Part shown: one piece after another, positions 23,440-35,169 of the stretch
How the letters are laid out: each line of letters begins with the position of its first letter
How positions within the stretch are numbered: position 1 is the stretch's first letter
Source of the DNA: Apteryx mantelli
Lineage: Eukaryota; Chordata; Aves; Apterygiformes; Apterygidae
Assembly (NCBI RefSeq): GCF_036417845.1
Contig: NC_089978.1
Coordinates: 138,502,288-138,566,287, forward strand
Direction of reading: 5' to 3'
DNA length: 64,000 bases
Translations under genes and position numbers: made by a program
The notes under the pieces: model-generated
The model's input: the letters and a program-made list of their open reading frames with translations, nothing else
What the model was told of the DNA's origin: nothing
Database searches by the model: none

Positions 23440-26140
23440 GAAAACCCCATATGAACCTTTTGAAAGGTAATGCTAGAGTAGCTGGTCCTTTTCCAGTGAG
23501 TGGGACATGGCTGGGATCCCCATGGAGCCAGCTGAGCACCCAGCACCCTTATGTTGTATGTTGTGCCAGGCTCTGACCCTGGCAAAAGTAAGGTAACCTC
23601 CCTTGGCCTCCATGGTTACACATACATGGCCCTGAAGAATGAAGAAAAAAGAAAAGGGATTTCCTACTCCCCTCCCCCTGCCCCCTTTTTTGCATTAAAA
23701 ATGTTATTGTTTGATAGTGAAGGGAGAACTAGCAGGAGAAAGGTCTCAGCTTCCTGCTTGCCTCCTTTCTATCTAACAGAAGTCCTTGAAATGGGATGCA
23801 ATGAATGTTTCCTTTTTAAAAAACGGGGCCTTCTCCAACCCACACAGTTTCACAACACTTGATAGAATGCACATTTTTCCAGTGTCTTTTTTTAACAATG
23901 TCCAACAACAACAACAAAGTCCTTGTGAAATCAGTAGTGGGGCCATACTCAGCAAAGTGTAATGGGGAGCAGCCCCTCTGATCACAATAGGAGCCACGCT
24001 CACTTTCACTGGGGCCGGGTTTGCTAGCCTGTGGGCATCTGATACCTTGGGTGGTCACTGGTCTCTACTAAGGGTGGCTGATAAACTCCCTCAGTCTTGT
24101 GAGTTTATCAATTTAACACTGACTACCTCTACAGCTAGGCTGCAAGAGAAAAGAAAAAAATAAGGCAGTGAGCATGTGATTTTTACCTAAAAGCTGGCTT
24201 TATTTACCTCCATTCAGGCTCTATTCCCTCTCCATTTGCTGGCTGGCACCTCAGCAGGAGCTGCCACTCACAGCTGACTAGAGTTGGGAGGAATGAGGTG
24301 TGCTTGTTCTGGAAGGTGGAAGGGGCATGAAAATATTTTTTGCAGTTTCAGTGTGCATGTCTGTATGGAAAAGTCCTCAGTAAGTAACAGGTATGAGAAC
24401 AGGAATGTCTGCAGATATGTGCGATGACAGATTTCAAGGAAACTAGAGCAAAAATCCAAAAACCTTTTCAAGGGAAGGAATATTCCCAATAAGCTTTCAA
24501 ATTCTGTAATTTTTTTTTATTAAATTCCATATGAGTTTTCTGTAGAGTTGATTCCAACCTTCCCTCTCCCAGGCTCTGAGTCTTACATTTTAATGAACTG
24601 AAAGAACTTTGCTCCATGCTCACTTACATTGTATTTGCCCTCAGTGGCACTTCTCTAGCTGTGCTGGAATCGCTCTGTGTTTATACCATGGTCCTGAGAC
24701 AGTGTGAAGTCCCCAGTGTCAGAAGGATATCTGAGTGAAAGAGCTGCCTTTCACCTAATTTAGTGTTTAAAACCTCAAGTAACATGACAAATGTATCCGG
24801 CAAGAGCATATCCTTCCTGTCGGGTTTACTTCCGGACATGCAGTGCCCTGATCTAACATTATACACTCATTTTACTGTTCCATCCTTCCCAGCCACAGCT
24901 GTCTTGTTTTGGAGATGATGAAGCCAATGGTGCTGGCAAACGAATGGAAAGGGAACTCCTTCCTGACCCATTTTACCCACTGATGGAGAAGGATGCTGGG
25001 ATGCCAGGCATTACAAAGCATGCAAGGCCAGTGGCAGGCTGGAGTTCCCCTGGTTGGAGCTGGGAGAGATCGATGGGTCTATGAGAGAGGACAGGGCTGG
25101 CTCCTGGCAGCCCACTGGCAGGTGTAGAGCTGGGAGCCCCCAGAGCTAGTGTGAGCAGCTCCTGGCAGCTCCATGTGACCTCACCATGTTAAAGCATCAC
25201 ATGGCACAAGGCATCTTCCAAGAGAGGGATCTGAGGTGAGATGAGCTGGTGGTAGGTGTTAGAACTTGTTTCTCACAGGTCCTCTTGTAAAATTTTGCTG
25301 TGGTTTTCCCATTGGTGGGGAAATCCCCTACAGCCTACTACTTTGTCAAGTAATAGCAGAAAGCCATTGTCCATTCTCTTGTGCTTTCCCCTATGCAACT
25401 TTTTTCTACTCCAACTAGATAGCTTTATTACATTTCTTTTTATTCCTCCTTTACTCATGGCCTCAGATAACGAAGGTTTATTGTGTTTGTGTTTTTTTTG
25501 GGGGGGGGAAATCTAATGTGAATGTAGATATGCTCTTGCTAATGCAGTCTTACACTTGAAGGCTGCAGTTCCATGCTGTGTTCTGATTCCTTATGTTGCT
25601 CTACCATATCTCACAAGCTACATTAGTTCAAAGTTTGTCCTACAAATCTCACCTCCAAGTCTGTCTGTGTGTTTTATTCTGATGATTAATGTGGTGTTTT
25701 AACATAAAAATACACAAGACTAAAGGCAAAGATTCCCCCATCACCCTGCTGTGTGCCCTAAATCTGGAACTTTGTTCTTTCATGTGCTTTTGTTCCAGCC
25801 TTGGGAATCTTCAGCCTTCACTTTGCGGGGTCCAGTACTGAGGGAAAGTTATGGTGTTTTTGCTGTGAATTCATGCGGTACATGTGCATTAAATCTGGTG
25901 CTCCAGGGAGTGTGCATGCAGGGAACAACTGCACTGCATATGTGCAGTAGCCCATCAAGTGACAGAGGGTTTCCCGTGGCAATGGGAGCCTCCCTGGGCA
26001 CAGAAAGACACAAACTGGCAGGCTGGTCACAGAGATCAGAGGCCATGCAGAAGCTAAGACTCAAACCCACCCCCCAAAGTAGAGACTTGATACAATTCAG
26101 TCAGACAGTGTGGGAACATTACGATATCACCCCCTCTTGA
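23440..26140. other. Unique sequence with weak old-repeat traces
   Basis: No gene is recognised. A phrase at 24949-24972 ('gggaactccttcctgaccca') recalls old amniote LINE text (see also 63.5 kb), but flanking similarity is poor. A T8-G9 run lies at 25492-25508. The frame at 25751-26140 plus (129 codons) has no recognisable domain and runs into a MIR-like element, so it is not called. Confidence 0.45.
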
Positions 26141-26149
26141 CATCTGGGA

Positions 26150-26285
26150 ATTGAATCACAGATGCACTAAATGACTTGATCACACACAGGAAACCTACAG
26201 AGGATCCAGGAACTACACTCTTGTTTCACAAGTCTCGGTCCAGTGTTTTACCACAAGACTGGTGTTCTTCTAACAACAGTTTTCC
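26150..26285 (-). repeat. MIR-like tRNA-derived SINE, inverted
   Basis: Read on the plus strand, 'gggaattgaatcaca...aaatgacttgatcacacacaggaaacc...gatccaggaactaca...tcggtccagtgttttaccacaagac' follows the reverse complement of an amniote MIR-type SINE (aaatgacttgcccaaggtcacacaggaagc...aggaattgaacccag...cagtccagtgctttaaccacaagacc). The tRNA-like start is near 26280, so the element is on the minus strand. It is one of the better-preserved SINE copies in the window. Confidence 0.65.
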
Positions 26286-26439
26286 CAGGGTCTCGCAATC
26301 TGTGCTGCTAACGTTTACCGTAATGAAATTGGTTTAAAATGGATGATTTTTATTCTGAAAGTTTGACAGCAGAAAAGGGAAAGCCCCGCACATATGTAGG
26401 TGAAGTGAAGAAATGAGAATGTTTAACCAGAGGATTAGC

Positions 26440-26800
26440 AGAAGATGTGTTTTAGCTGCATACTTTCAGTTTTGCTTAATACTACTAATCCCCTTGATGC
26501 ACTCTTAAATTACAAGCAATGAGTGCATCAATGCCTTTTACTTTCAGTTTGACTCACAATTAATTTTAATCTGTTTGCAATCTAATGAGGCACTCATTTT
26601 ATTCCTCAGCTTTGTGAGCAAGTTCTTAATTTCTAATGATACCCCCTTATTCACCCCCTTATTCCTTCTCAAATGAGGGCATGCAATATTATTGTCAGAA
26701 TGCATGCATATTTCTAGTGATTTATTTCTGAAGTTCGTAGAATAGAGGAAGTCACACAACAGTCTTGAAACTGCAGAGGTGCATGGTGCATCATAATACA
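26440..26800. promoter_or_regulatory. Candidate conserved non-coding block
   Basis: A repeat-free AT-rich block with clustered homeodomain-like cores, for example ATTAATTTTAATC followed by TGCAATCTAATGAG at about 26559-26590, and GCATGCATATTT near 26702. No open frame with coding character. The regulatory reading is inferred from motif clustering only. Confidence 0.25.
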
Positions 26801-26930
26801 TTTAGCACATGCAAATGAAAGCAGAGAAATATATAAAGGTTTCTTTGAAGCATTATTGCATTTTCAGCAGCAGCTGATAATTTAGAAAGAGGAATTACCC
26901 TTCCTTCACAGTTGGTAAAACCAGTGGAAT

Positions 26931-26977
26931 AATGATGTAATGATGGTGATAATGATGATGATGATGACGATAATGAT
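26931..26977 (+). repeat. (GAT)n-like microsatellite
   Basis: Imperfect ATG/GAT trinucleotide repeats, including an uninterrupted ATGATGATGATGATG stretch, with GGTGAT, GACGAT and AATGAT variants. Confidence 0.85.
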
Positions 26978-26984
26978 TTTTTTA

Positions 26985-27700
26985 TTAGTCTGCTTTCTGC
27001 TAATCCGTGCTTTAGTATGTTATTAGAAACCTGCAATGAGCAGGACAAGTCACTAGAAAGCTATCGAAAGCTACTGAAAGACATTTTACGTAAGAATTTG
27101 GATTTCTCCCAGAGTTTATGAATCCTTTCCTGTACTGTCCTTTCACTAAATAAGCCCCATTGGAGCTGTTTGAACAAGCCACATGAGCCAGACCCACTTA
27201 GATAAACAAAGCTGTTCAAGGTAAGTGAATACACTTGCAGGTAGGTTGTTCTTTTTCTCGTTCTCTTCTTGAAATACTTTCAGGTTCCTTAGTATTACAG
27301 CCTATCAGATTTTTTTTGCTCTCGCTCTTTTTTTGCTCTTGCTTTTCAGTAAAAACTGAACCCCCTGAGCTGTAAGCAGACAGTATTGAATGAGAAGACC
27401 TCATGGTCTCTGATAGGGCATGCTCTGGAGTTTGACTGTTTCTCCCACAATACAGTATTTTAGTGAGTTGCGTGGTGCACCACAGGTTGTCCCAACAGCC
27501 ATAAGACACAGGGCCCCAGAGAGATGGAGTGAGTTACCAATACTGCTTGCTGGTCAGAAGGACTCCTCTGAGAAAAACAGGTTTCCTTTTCATGAAGCTA
27601 TTAAAGGCAATCTTAGCCCAAAAGCAAAGAGAAAGGTGGTCACATTGCAAATCCCACTCCTTTTGTGTCTGAGGAGAAAGGTGAAGGACTGATGTTTAAC
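26985..27700. other. Unique non-coding sequence
   Basis: No gene or clear repeat is recognised. The frames at 27216-27509 minus and 27420-27692 plus overlap each other and show no domain. Confidence 0.5.
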
Positions 27701-27704
27701 TTCA

Positions 27705-27800
27705 TAATTACCTGTATATCTTTGGAGAAGTTCCTTAATGCCCTTTTGCATTAGTTTCCTCATCTGTAAAATGGGATAAGAATAAATACTCTCCTCTGTG
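27705..27800 (+). repeat. MIR SINE fragment
   Basis: The text 'gcattagtttcctcatctgtaaaatgggataagaataaatactctcct' is a close match to the MIR segment 'cctcagtttcctcatctgtaaaatggggataataatacctacct'. It is plus-oriented and 5' truncated. It is the clearest MIR match in the window. Confidence 0.75.
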
Positions 27801-30070
27801 AGACACACTTGCTGAACCACTGTCTCAGTCTCCCTTCTCAGACCTCTCTCCTAGTCTCTGACTTCTTCCTTATCCAGTCCTGGCTTCTTTCTCAAGACCT
27901 GGTGTCCCAATTTCAAATCAATAGTGGGGCTTGGCAAGGATGGACTCTTTTGAAATTCCACCTCAAAAATCACCACATAAACTTTTTTTTTTTCAGACAC
28001 AGTCAAGGCAACCTGGCTTTCCACTCCTTTGTTCTTACAAACAGCTAAACCATTTTGATTAATGTCTAGGAAAAGAAAAAAAAAAAAAAGCCAACCTCCT
28101 CCCCTCCAAAACAGATAAATCCCAGGATGTCCCTCCCCACTAAAGCCAGAGGTCTTGCACAAGTAAAACTTGAACTTAGTTGTGTGTCAAAGTGATAAAC
28201 CACTGAGAGCAAGGCCTGATCTACTAGCAGTGCTTACAACAATTATTCTATGGCCGGTTGGGGGTTTTCATTTGCAGAACAAGTAGGCATCCTACTTCAG
28301 GCTGTCCCCAGAAGCTCACAGCACTTTTATGCATGTTTCCACCTGGTGAGATCTCTTCTGGTCATCTAGGTCACACTCCCAAGCCTACGAGTTATCACAG
28401 CAGCATAAGGGGACAGTCTCAGGGTGTATGGGGGGCTGAAAGGCAAAGTTAACTGGACTATACTTGAACTGCAGCTTCAAGAAGCTCCGTTCCTGATCTG
28501 GACTAGTTTTTAATTCTTTCCAAGCTTCAAAACTCTGAATCATCACTGACGACATAATTTGCATAATTTGATCAGCTTCCTGTTTTTATTGTCTCTGTGA
28601 CCACCTGATTATTTGCTCTGTCTTGCTTGCAGCTGCTTCTCTACACCTTCTCTGGAAGAAACTGCCACTGGCAAGCTGCCACTTGTCTTTTTCTGGACTG
28701 GGACGCTAGTACTTTGCTCCTCCATTTGCTCAGTACTGAAGGCAATTTGCTTGACACACTGAGGTGGGTCCAGTGAAAAAGCTCATCAGCTCTGACAAGA
28801 GCAGAACTGAGACTTCCTGGTCTTCTTCCTTCTTTCTTTTCCCCTGGAAGGCTGTGGCATTGCTACTAAAAAGACCAATTATGGTAGAAAAGAGAATGTG
28901 GAAGGAATGTTCTTCAGTAAAAGGAAAGCAAAATTGCTTCTCATTTTCCTGAATGAGTGGCAAAAATACCAGGTTTCTTCAAAATGACCCCTTTCCAGCC
29001 AGAGAGACTCACAATCACTGTTTGTAGTTCAGACACCAGGGCCTTTGGGAGAAAGTGTTTCTTTTCTTTTTTCCCCTAGTTTAACAGTGCTACTTGATAG
29101 ATGGAGTTAACTCCATTGAGTTTTGCATGGCCTTCTTTCTAATCATCAGCCCTTTGAGAAACGTGGAGGAGGGGCCAGTCCCTTCTCAGCAGTTACGGGA
29201 AATGGAGACCGATTAAATCATAGGCTTTGCCCTGTCAGTAAAAATGTAAAAATGTCAAACATGAAAAAAAAGTATTTCCATATTGGGTGATGTGTTTTTT
29301 TCTCAGCTATAATTGCTTTAGCAGTATAAGAATGCAACACAAGGTTTAGATTAGTCAAGCACATTTTTGTGCTATGTATATAATAACAAAAATGCCAGAC
29401 CAGCCAACCCACCCCAGAGCCTCGAATTTTTGGTAGTTTTTCTAGTAAAGTTCCCTCTACAGTCCTGAGGGGAGTCTTTGAGCGTGGACCAATGAAGACA
29501 TGCCTCTTGTACCATTTGCACTTGCATGTCTTGAGCTCCATTGCAGTATCCTCTGTCTGAAATTTGTTCCATTAATGTTCCACTTGGTGTGACCACAGGC
29601 AGTCCCAATTACCCATACCCTGATGCAGCTCTGCTCCCCTCGGTCAGCAGTTTTCCTTATCAGTGGGATTCCACATTAGCAACCTGATCCCCCCATCCTC
29701 CCTTGCCAGACAGTGCAAGGGGTTGTGTCACCAGCTGCAGAGAGGACCAATTTTGATCACCTTAGTGGATTACTCACTGACTTCTTTGGTCTCAAATGTC
29801 CAAGTAAGACCCTGAACAGGTCATGACAGTATCTCTCTCCTAACTTTATGCTCCAAAAAATCAGAAGTCAAATCTTAATTAATTTTTCAGGCCACTTTTT
29901 AGGTAAGTGGAAGAGGAGGATGTGGCACCTCTGGATTCAGCCATCCTAAAATAGGCATTAGAGGTAGGTGAGAGGAATTGGCGTCTGGAGGGGGAACTTT
30001 CTTTGCACTAACTATAGAAGCTGGCTAAAAACCTGCTTTGGATGGGTTGCTAAGTTTTAGGTGGCTAAAG
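27800..30070. other. Unique sequence with homopolymer runs
   Basis: No gene is recognised. T and A runs occur at 27982-27993 and 28076-28089 (A14). The part at 28150-28215 ('aggtcttgcacaagtaaaacttgaac...gataaaccactgag') may be another inverted MIR-like scrap, but it is too diverged to call. The frames at 29218-29541 and 27851-28162 minus are unrecognised. Confidence 0.45.
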
Positions 30071-30073
30071 ATC

Positions 30074-30799
30074 AGAATCACAGAATCACTGAGGTTGGAA
30101 GGGACCTCTGGAGATCATCTAGTCCAACCCCCCTGCTCAAGCAGGGTCACCTAGAGCACATTGCACAGGATTGCATCCAGGCGCATTTTGAATATCTCCA
30201 GAGAAGGAGACTCCACCACCTCTCGGGGCAACCTGTTCCAGTGCTCTGTCACCCTCACAGTGAAAAAGTTTTTCCTCATGTTAAGATGGAAGTGTCTGTG
30301 TTTCAGTTTGTGCCCATTGCCTCGCGTCCTGTCGCTCGGCACCACTGAAAAGAGTCTGGCCCCATCCTCTCGACACCCTCCCTTCAGATACTTGTACACA
30401 TTGATAAGATCTCCTCTCAGCCTTCTCTTCTCCAAGCTAAACAGGCCAAGCTCTCTCAGCCTTTCCTCATAAGAGAGATGCTCCAGTCCCCTAATCATCT
30501 TTGTGGCCCTTCGCTGGACTTGCTCCAGTAGTGCCACATCCCTCTTGTACTGGGGAGCCCAGAACTGGACGCAGTACTCCAGATGTGGCCTCACCAGGGC
30601 TGAGTAGAGGGGGAGAATCACCTCCCTCGACCTGCTGGCAACACTCTTTCTGATGCAGCCCAGGATACCATTGGCCTTCTTGGCCACAAGGGCACATTGC
30701 TGCCTCATACTTAACTTGGTGTCTACCAGCACTCCCAGGTCCTTCTCAGCAGAGTTGCTTTCCAGCAGGTCAACCCCCAACCTGTACTGCTGCATGGGG
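30074..30799 (-). mobile_element. CR1 LINE, young 5'-truncated copy
   Basis: A non-LTR retrotransposon fragment of about 726 bp on the minus strand. Its 3' end is at 30074, where the plus strand reads 'agaatcacagaatcactgaggttggaagggacctctgg', the complement of the bird-type CR1 terminus with its ATTCTGTG-type octamers. The 5' junction is near 30799, where similarity to CR1 ends just after the CCCCATGCAGCAGTAC segment. CR1 elements normally insert as 5'-truncated copies by target-primed reverse transcription, and this one fits. The coding part is fully open (see 30151-30795), so decay is low compared with the CR1 copies at 18 and 46 kb. No clear target-site duplication is visible, as is usual for CR1. 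Confidence 0.93.
30151..30795 (-). CDS. CR1 ORF2 C-terminal fragment (reverse transcriptase end)
   Basis: A 214-residue open frame that represents the C-terminal part of CR1 ORF2, the endonuclease/reverse-transcriptase polyprotein that copies the element into new sites in the nucleus. Visible family blocks are '[14 protein letters not shown]' (about residues 18-31), '[16 protein letters not shown]' (38-53), '[15 protein letters not shown]' (67-81), '[27 protein letters not shown]' (93-119), '[10 protein letters not shown]' (153-162) and the terminal '[23 protein letters not shown]' (187-209). The endonuclease domain and the catalytic DD motif of the RT lie upstream and were lost by 5' truncation, so the fragment cannot be active. 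The first ATG is an internal methionine of the parent ORF, not a real start. No promoter is expected. Full-length CR1 ORF2 is several times longer. Confidence 0.92.
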   Translation of the reverse strand: MQQYRLGVDLLESNSAEKDLGVLVDTKLSMRQQCALVAKKANGILGCIRKSVASRSREVILPLYSALVRPHLEYCVQFWAPQYKRDVALLEQVQRRATKMIRGLEHLSYEERLRELGLFSLEKRRLRGDLINVYKYLKGGCREDGARLFSVVPSDRTRGNGHKLKHRHFHLNMRKNFFTVRVTEHWNRLPREVVESPSLEIFKMRLDAILCNVL

Positions 30800-31600
30800 A
30801 GAGAGAAATCTTTTTCACAGAGTTGGAGAGTGTCAGATGTCGGCAGCGGTCAGAGGCTAATCAATAAGTGCAAGGATAGCAGATTTGGGAGTGGGAGGAG
30901 GGGGTGAGGGCAGGCTGGGTTGAAGAGGCTTCAACCAGCTCGATAAGCATTTTCCATATGTCAGCCCAGAGGCTGCCAGCTTTGCTCCTGCTGAATGCTA
31001 CCTTTCCCCATGATTAGTCCCATTGATTTTACCAGCTCTACTCAGGGAGAGCTAGATCAGAACATGGTGCTGCAGCCCCAGGGAAGGAGCCACACACGGC
31101 TGGGCTACTGCTGGAACGGACCTGTCTCCTTGCTGCTCTGGAAGGGAAGCAAACTGTGACGGGTCTGTAGCTGGCACAGCACATGGTCCATGCTGCCAGA
31201 GGCCTTTGGAAAGGAAATGAAGGCTCCACCAAGTTCTCCCTTCTTCCCACCTGGGCAAAGGGAAGGGTATGGTCTGTGGAGGCACAGAATCCATTGCGGC
31301 CCCTCACTTCTCACATTGACATGCTGGCCATGATCTGGCCCAGAGTGAGGTGCTCCTCTGTAAGAAAAAGGGGCAGAGCCTGGCTCGCAGTGACCAAGAA
31401 GGATTTATATGGCCCGGAGCATGAGGTCAGCACAAGCCCCTTGATGAAAGGTGCAACGACAATGCATCCAGTGCCTTTACTGCTGAATACAAAAGCCATT
31501 TACAAGAAGGGGGGGAAAAAAAGAAGGAAAAGAGAAAAGCATGTGTTTATTCTCAGGGCAGAAGGAGTGTATGTGCCATCAAGCGCCCACTGGAAAGCAA
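30800..31600. other. Unique non-coding sequence
   Basis: No gene is recognised. Overlapping frames on both strands at 31038-31653 (up to 156 codons on plus) have no recognisable domain. A G/A-rich junction (GGGGGGAAAAAAA) lies at about 31509-31521. Confidence 0.5.
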
Positions 31601-32110
31601 AGAATTGGTTTGTCACAATGTACCATTCGCTGGTGGTTTCAGATCCACTATGATATGATGGCTGACGGCTCAAAGACCCGGCCTTGACTACCAATGTAAT
31701 TGGCATGGCTGGCTGCTTTTGATTTAGCTTGAGCGGCTCCCTCGCAAATCTGCTGAATGATTCTGCAGGACCTGAGTGTGCACAAAGCCTCCTTATCACT
31801 GCCTGACCTGCCCCTCTGGCTTGCTTGTCATGCAATTTACAATAACCAGCACTGTCCTTGTAACTTGAAGGTAAGAAGTGAAAAACCTTTCTTTTTCTCC
31901 ATATTGTTCTACTGGTTTTACAGTTACCAAGCTGTAAAGCACCTCATCATTCTTGTTAATTCTTTCTTCCTTTTGAGCTGCCAGTTAGTAATCAATTATT
32001 ACCCTTGTCATTCATGCTACAGCACAGCAGCTGGTCACAAGAAGCCTCTGTTTCATTGGGCTGGAGCCAATCAAGTCTCTCCAGCTGTCCCTCGCTGGTC
32101 TGAATCATAA
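31600..32110. promoter_or_regulatory. Candidate conserved non-coding element
   Basis: A repeat-free block of balanced composition. It contains a near-palindromic homeodomain-type cluster at 31987-32002 (AGTAATCAATTATTAC) and an E-box CAGCTG at 32028-32033, 25 bases away. Further up are 'gtaattggcatggctggctgc' and 'gcggctccctcgcaaatctgctgaatg'. A frame of 117 codons at 31757-32110 is open, but its composition (FFFSILFYWFYSY) follows T-rich DNA and does not look like a protein. This texture is typical of deeply conserved developmental enhancers in gene deserts. That is an inference and no alignment was possible. Confidence 0.35.
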
Positions 32111-32151
32111 TGTACAGTACTTGTTGCTTTAGAAGTTCCTTTACCAGACTG

Positions 32152-32165
32152 TTTTTTTTTTTTTT
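32152..32165 (+). repeat. T14 homopolymer
   Basis: An uninterrupted run of fourteen T bases, followed by an A-rich stretch to about 32193. No transposon joined to it was recognised. Confidence 0.85.
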
Positions 32166-32639
32166 AAGAAAGAAAAATAAAATGAAATAAAGTTTTTGCT
32201 CCCAATTCTACCCTCACAGCACATCTGGCTGCTAAAGGTTAAGGCAAACTCCTTAATGCTGAATTTTTTTGAGGGAATAGAGGGAATACTTTACATTAGC
32301 ACAACAGATATTTTTGTCATATTCTCCATTTTATGAGATGATTGTGTTGATATAAAGACTGCTGACAGATCAAAGGTTTTGCTGGTAAAATGATATGAAA
32401 GGTAGAGACATTAGCATCCATCAAGGTCCTGTTAGGATTTGCAGAACAGGGGTTCTGGACCTCCCAAGTGAAACCTAGCAGGAAGGTCTGTTAGCCTGCA
32501 TAGCAAATGAAAAGAAAACAAGAGAGGGCACACAATATTGGAGGAGGTAGTGACCCACAAAATAGTAGCAATTTGAGCTGCAAGGCACCCTGATTGAATT
32601 GCATCAGAGGCAAAGGCTCTCAGGATTGCCGTTCTTGTT

Positions 32640-33270
32640 ATGGAGAGATGCACAGTTCAGCACTGTATGCTGAGCCATCAGCTAGGCTTTCAGATGACTC
32701 TAATTCAGAGAGGGAAATAACAGCATGACCGCTTTCCTGATTGTCTTTGTTCCCAGGCCGTTGCTGAAATACTGTTTGGCTAAGGGTTGCTGAGATAAGA
32801 AATCCTGCAAAAATATCCAGCAAGTATTCGAAATATCAGGAGGAAGTGGCTGGCTTTGGAGGAACGATGCTATCGTCCTGTAGCATATGTTCCTCTCTGT
32901 ATAATTCAATCAAAAGGAAGAAACAGATTTCACAACCCTTCTACTGATGCGGGTATTTTCATTGGCTTCAGTGGAGCAAGTCAGAGGAGTGAAGGTTTGG
33001 GAAATATCTTTTCCAGCTACTTTTCTTCCCCTCTCTGACGTGCCCCAAGCAACTGATTTCATGGGAGTATTAAGGGACAAATTAAAGTGTAGTCTAATCC
33101 CGCTAATTACATCCTGTTACAAGAATTTGGCCCCCTGGTATTTAGGAACCCAGTTAGTGTTAACTATATGATGGCCACCAGTGACATTATCTAAAAGTGG
33201 CTGGATTTTATTGCTGCTGCAGCTCACAGCAATAAATTCATCTCTGCTAAATGGAGCACTAAACATAGTA
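32640..33270. promoter_or_regulatory. Candidate conserved non-coding element
   Basis: A repeat-free block with a bicoid-type TAATCC site at 33095-33100 and a TAATTA homeodomain core at 33104-33109, only a few bases apart. It also contains GATAAGAAAT near 32794 and a run of ATTTATTG-like words around 33209-33240. No coding frame with domain content. Regulatory role is inferred from motif clustering and absence of repeats. Confidence 0.3.
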
Positions 33271-35140
33271 TTGCAAGAGCACTACACACATCATACAGTG
33301 CAAGTTGTATTTGCTATGGTATTGGTAATAGCTTTCCTGAAAAGGACATACTGATTAGCTCAGTAGTTGTAGAGAAGTCTAAAGAAATGGAATGCAATCA
33401 CCCGTGCTCCCTGTGACAAGATTTACACTCACTGCTGTTTCCTAAACTAAGATTTTAACAGAAGAGAGTCCTGCCTGGTGTGGTTGTAGCTGTCTATATG
33501 TTTTCCATCCAGGGTCTCTGCTTTGGTTTGTCGGCTGTTTCTGCCAAAGTGCATGAATGGTGATGGTGTCCCCCTCATCTCATGAGGAGGTCCTGAAAGC
33601 CCTGGTGGAAGACAGAAATCTGCAGAACTCTCCTGGAGATCCTTTGCAAAAAGCTGAATTCCACCTCAAGGGGTGGATTTTTCCATAGGAATATTTGGGA
33701 GTCTGGTGCCTTTGAAATGCTGTAGGCACAGAGCTCATGCAGATTTGTACTGACTGTAGACTTGGAGGGTTTTTCAAGATTCCTGGCCTCCTGACATATT
33801 CTCTGAGGCTGTTCTAATAGAATTAGCTCTCAAAGTCTGCGAGAAACAGAATATGATGAGAAAAGAGGGAGGGCTGTGCAGTTCCAACTTTACTTGTTGT
33901 CTTAGAAGAAGAGCTGATTGGACTCCTTAACCTCCATCATCAGGGACATGACAGCTTTGCACCAGGTATTTGATTTACTTCTCCCACTCCTCTGCCCAAA
34001 AGTCTTGTGAAACAGAATATCTGTAAAAAATATAAAAATATTTTGGAATTATGCAAACTTCGGGGAATCAAATGTAAGCATTTCTTTCTGATTTTGATTT
34101 CTTTAAATTTCAAAAACAAAACTCCTTTTAAAAGGAAAAAGATAGGGTTTGTCCCAGTAAAGAAATGGTTTGATCTTATTAAAACACTCCTTTTTTTATT
34201 CTGTGTGGGTTTTGGCATTGCAACATTGTCAAAATTGACAAGTTACAATTTAAATTTTGATGATATGACACCTTCTGAAATAAAAATATCTTGTTGGAAA
34301 AATTTTGCTAGCTCTGCTTAGAAGCTAGACCTTTGTTTCTGGCTTTGGTACAGATGTCTTGCAGGTCTGTGAGAAGACGCTCTTGGGAGAACTGAGAAAA
34401 AAAAATTGATGCTGTGGCACTCACCAACACAAAGAATAAGACTTAAGGGGCTTGATCAGCAAAGTGGGATCTGCAAAACTCTAGGTAGCCATTTGCGCTG
34501 ATATGTCAGCAGTCTCAGAAGGAGACTGGCAGTCCTCAGAGGATAGCTCCATTTTCATGGACTTCCAGATAGCACTTAGGTACTTGAATATCTGAAAGTT
34601 CTGTTGTGGATCTCTGCTACGAGTTGCCTGTGATGGCTCCTCTCCCATCTTTCTAATTGCATCCTTTGTTAGAAATGTTACTGAAGAGACGCAGGGCTAC
34701 TCTTTACTGTGTATTTGGAAAGTACTTCCCACAGAGGAGCTCTCATCTCACTTGCGACCTGGCACTGCCACTTTATCAGTCAGTGATCACATATCTAAAG
34801 GTGAAATTCTAATGTATGGCTGCCTGTGAACATGTGTTATATTTATGTGAAACCTTAATTTGGGCATCTTTTGACATTTGAGAGCTTCCCTTTGTGAATG
34901 TGACATCCTCTCCTAAAAAATTTTCTTTAAAAATACATTCAGACTTGCAGTTTTATCCCTGAGTTATATCATGGGAGTTACAGAACAGAAGTGTATAAGC
35001 ATACAAAGTGTGGAGAAGATCTTTTAGACAGTTCATTGCTTAATTATACTAATTTCACCAAACTGTTCCTGTCAGGAGTTGTATACCCTTCAAGAGAAAA
35101 ACAAAGTTTCAGAATATTATAAAATTAATAAGAGCATTGA
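33270..35140. other. Unique non-coding sequence
   Basis: No gene is recognised. AT-rich around 34010-34310, where complementary open frames exist on both strands (33940-34218 minus, 34007-34321 plus) with K/I/F-rich composition expected from AT-rich DNA. A phrase near 34445 ('ggggcttgatcagcaaagtgggatc') recalls old LINE text but is too short to call. Confidence 0.5.
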
Positions 35141-35141
35141 T

Positions 35142-35169
35142 AAACAATAACAACAGCAACAATAATAAT
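35142..35169 (+). repeat. (AAC/AAT)n microsatellite
   Basis: A short imperfect AAC and AAT trinucleotide run. Confidence 0.75.

Noticed and set aside
27738-27757. Small inverted repeat TAATGC...GCATTA as a possible hairpin RNA
   Set aside because: It lies at the edge of a MIR SINE fragment and the stem is only six bases.
30161-30472. 103-codon plus-strand frame inside the CR1 copy
   Set aside because: It is the antisense shadow of the CR1 ORF2 fragment on the minus strand.
31183-31653. 156-codon plus-strand frame
   Set aside because: No domain, and the end is dominated by K/R-rich translation of an A/G run. Several overlapping frames exist on the minus strand.
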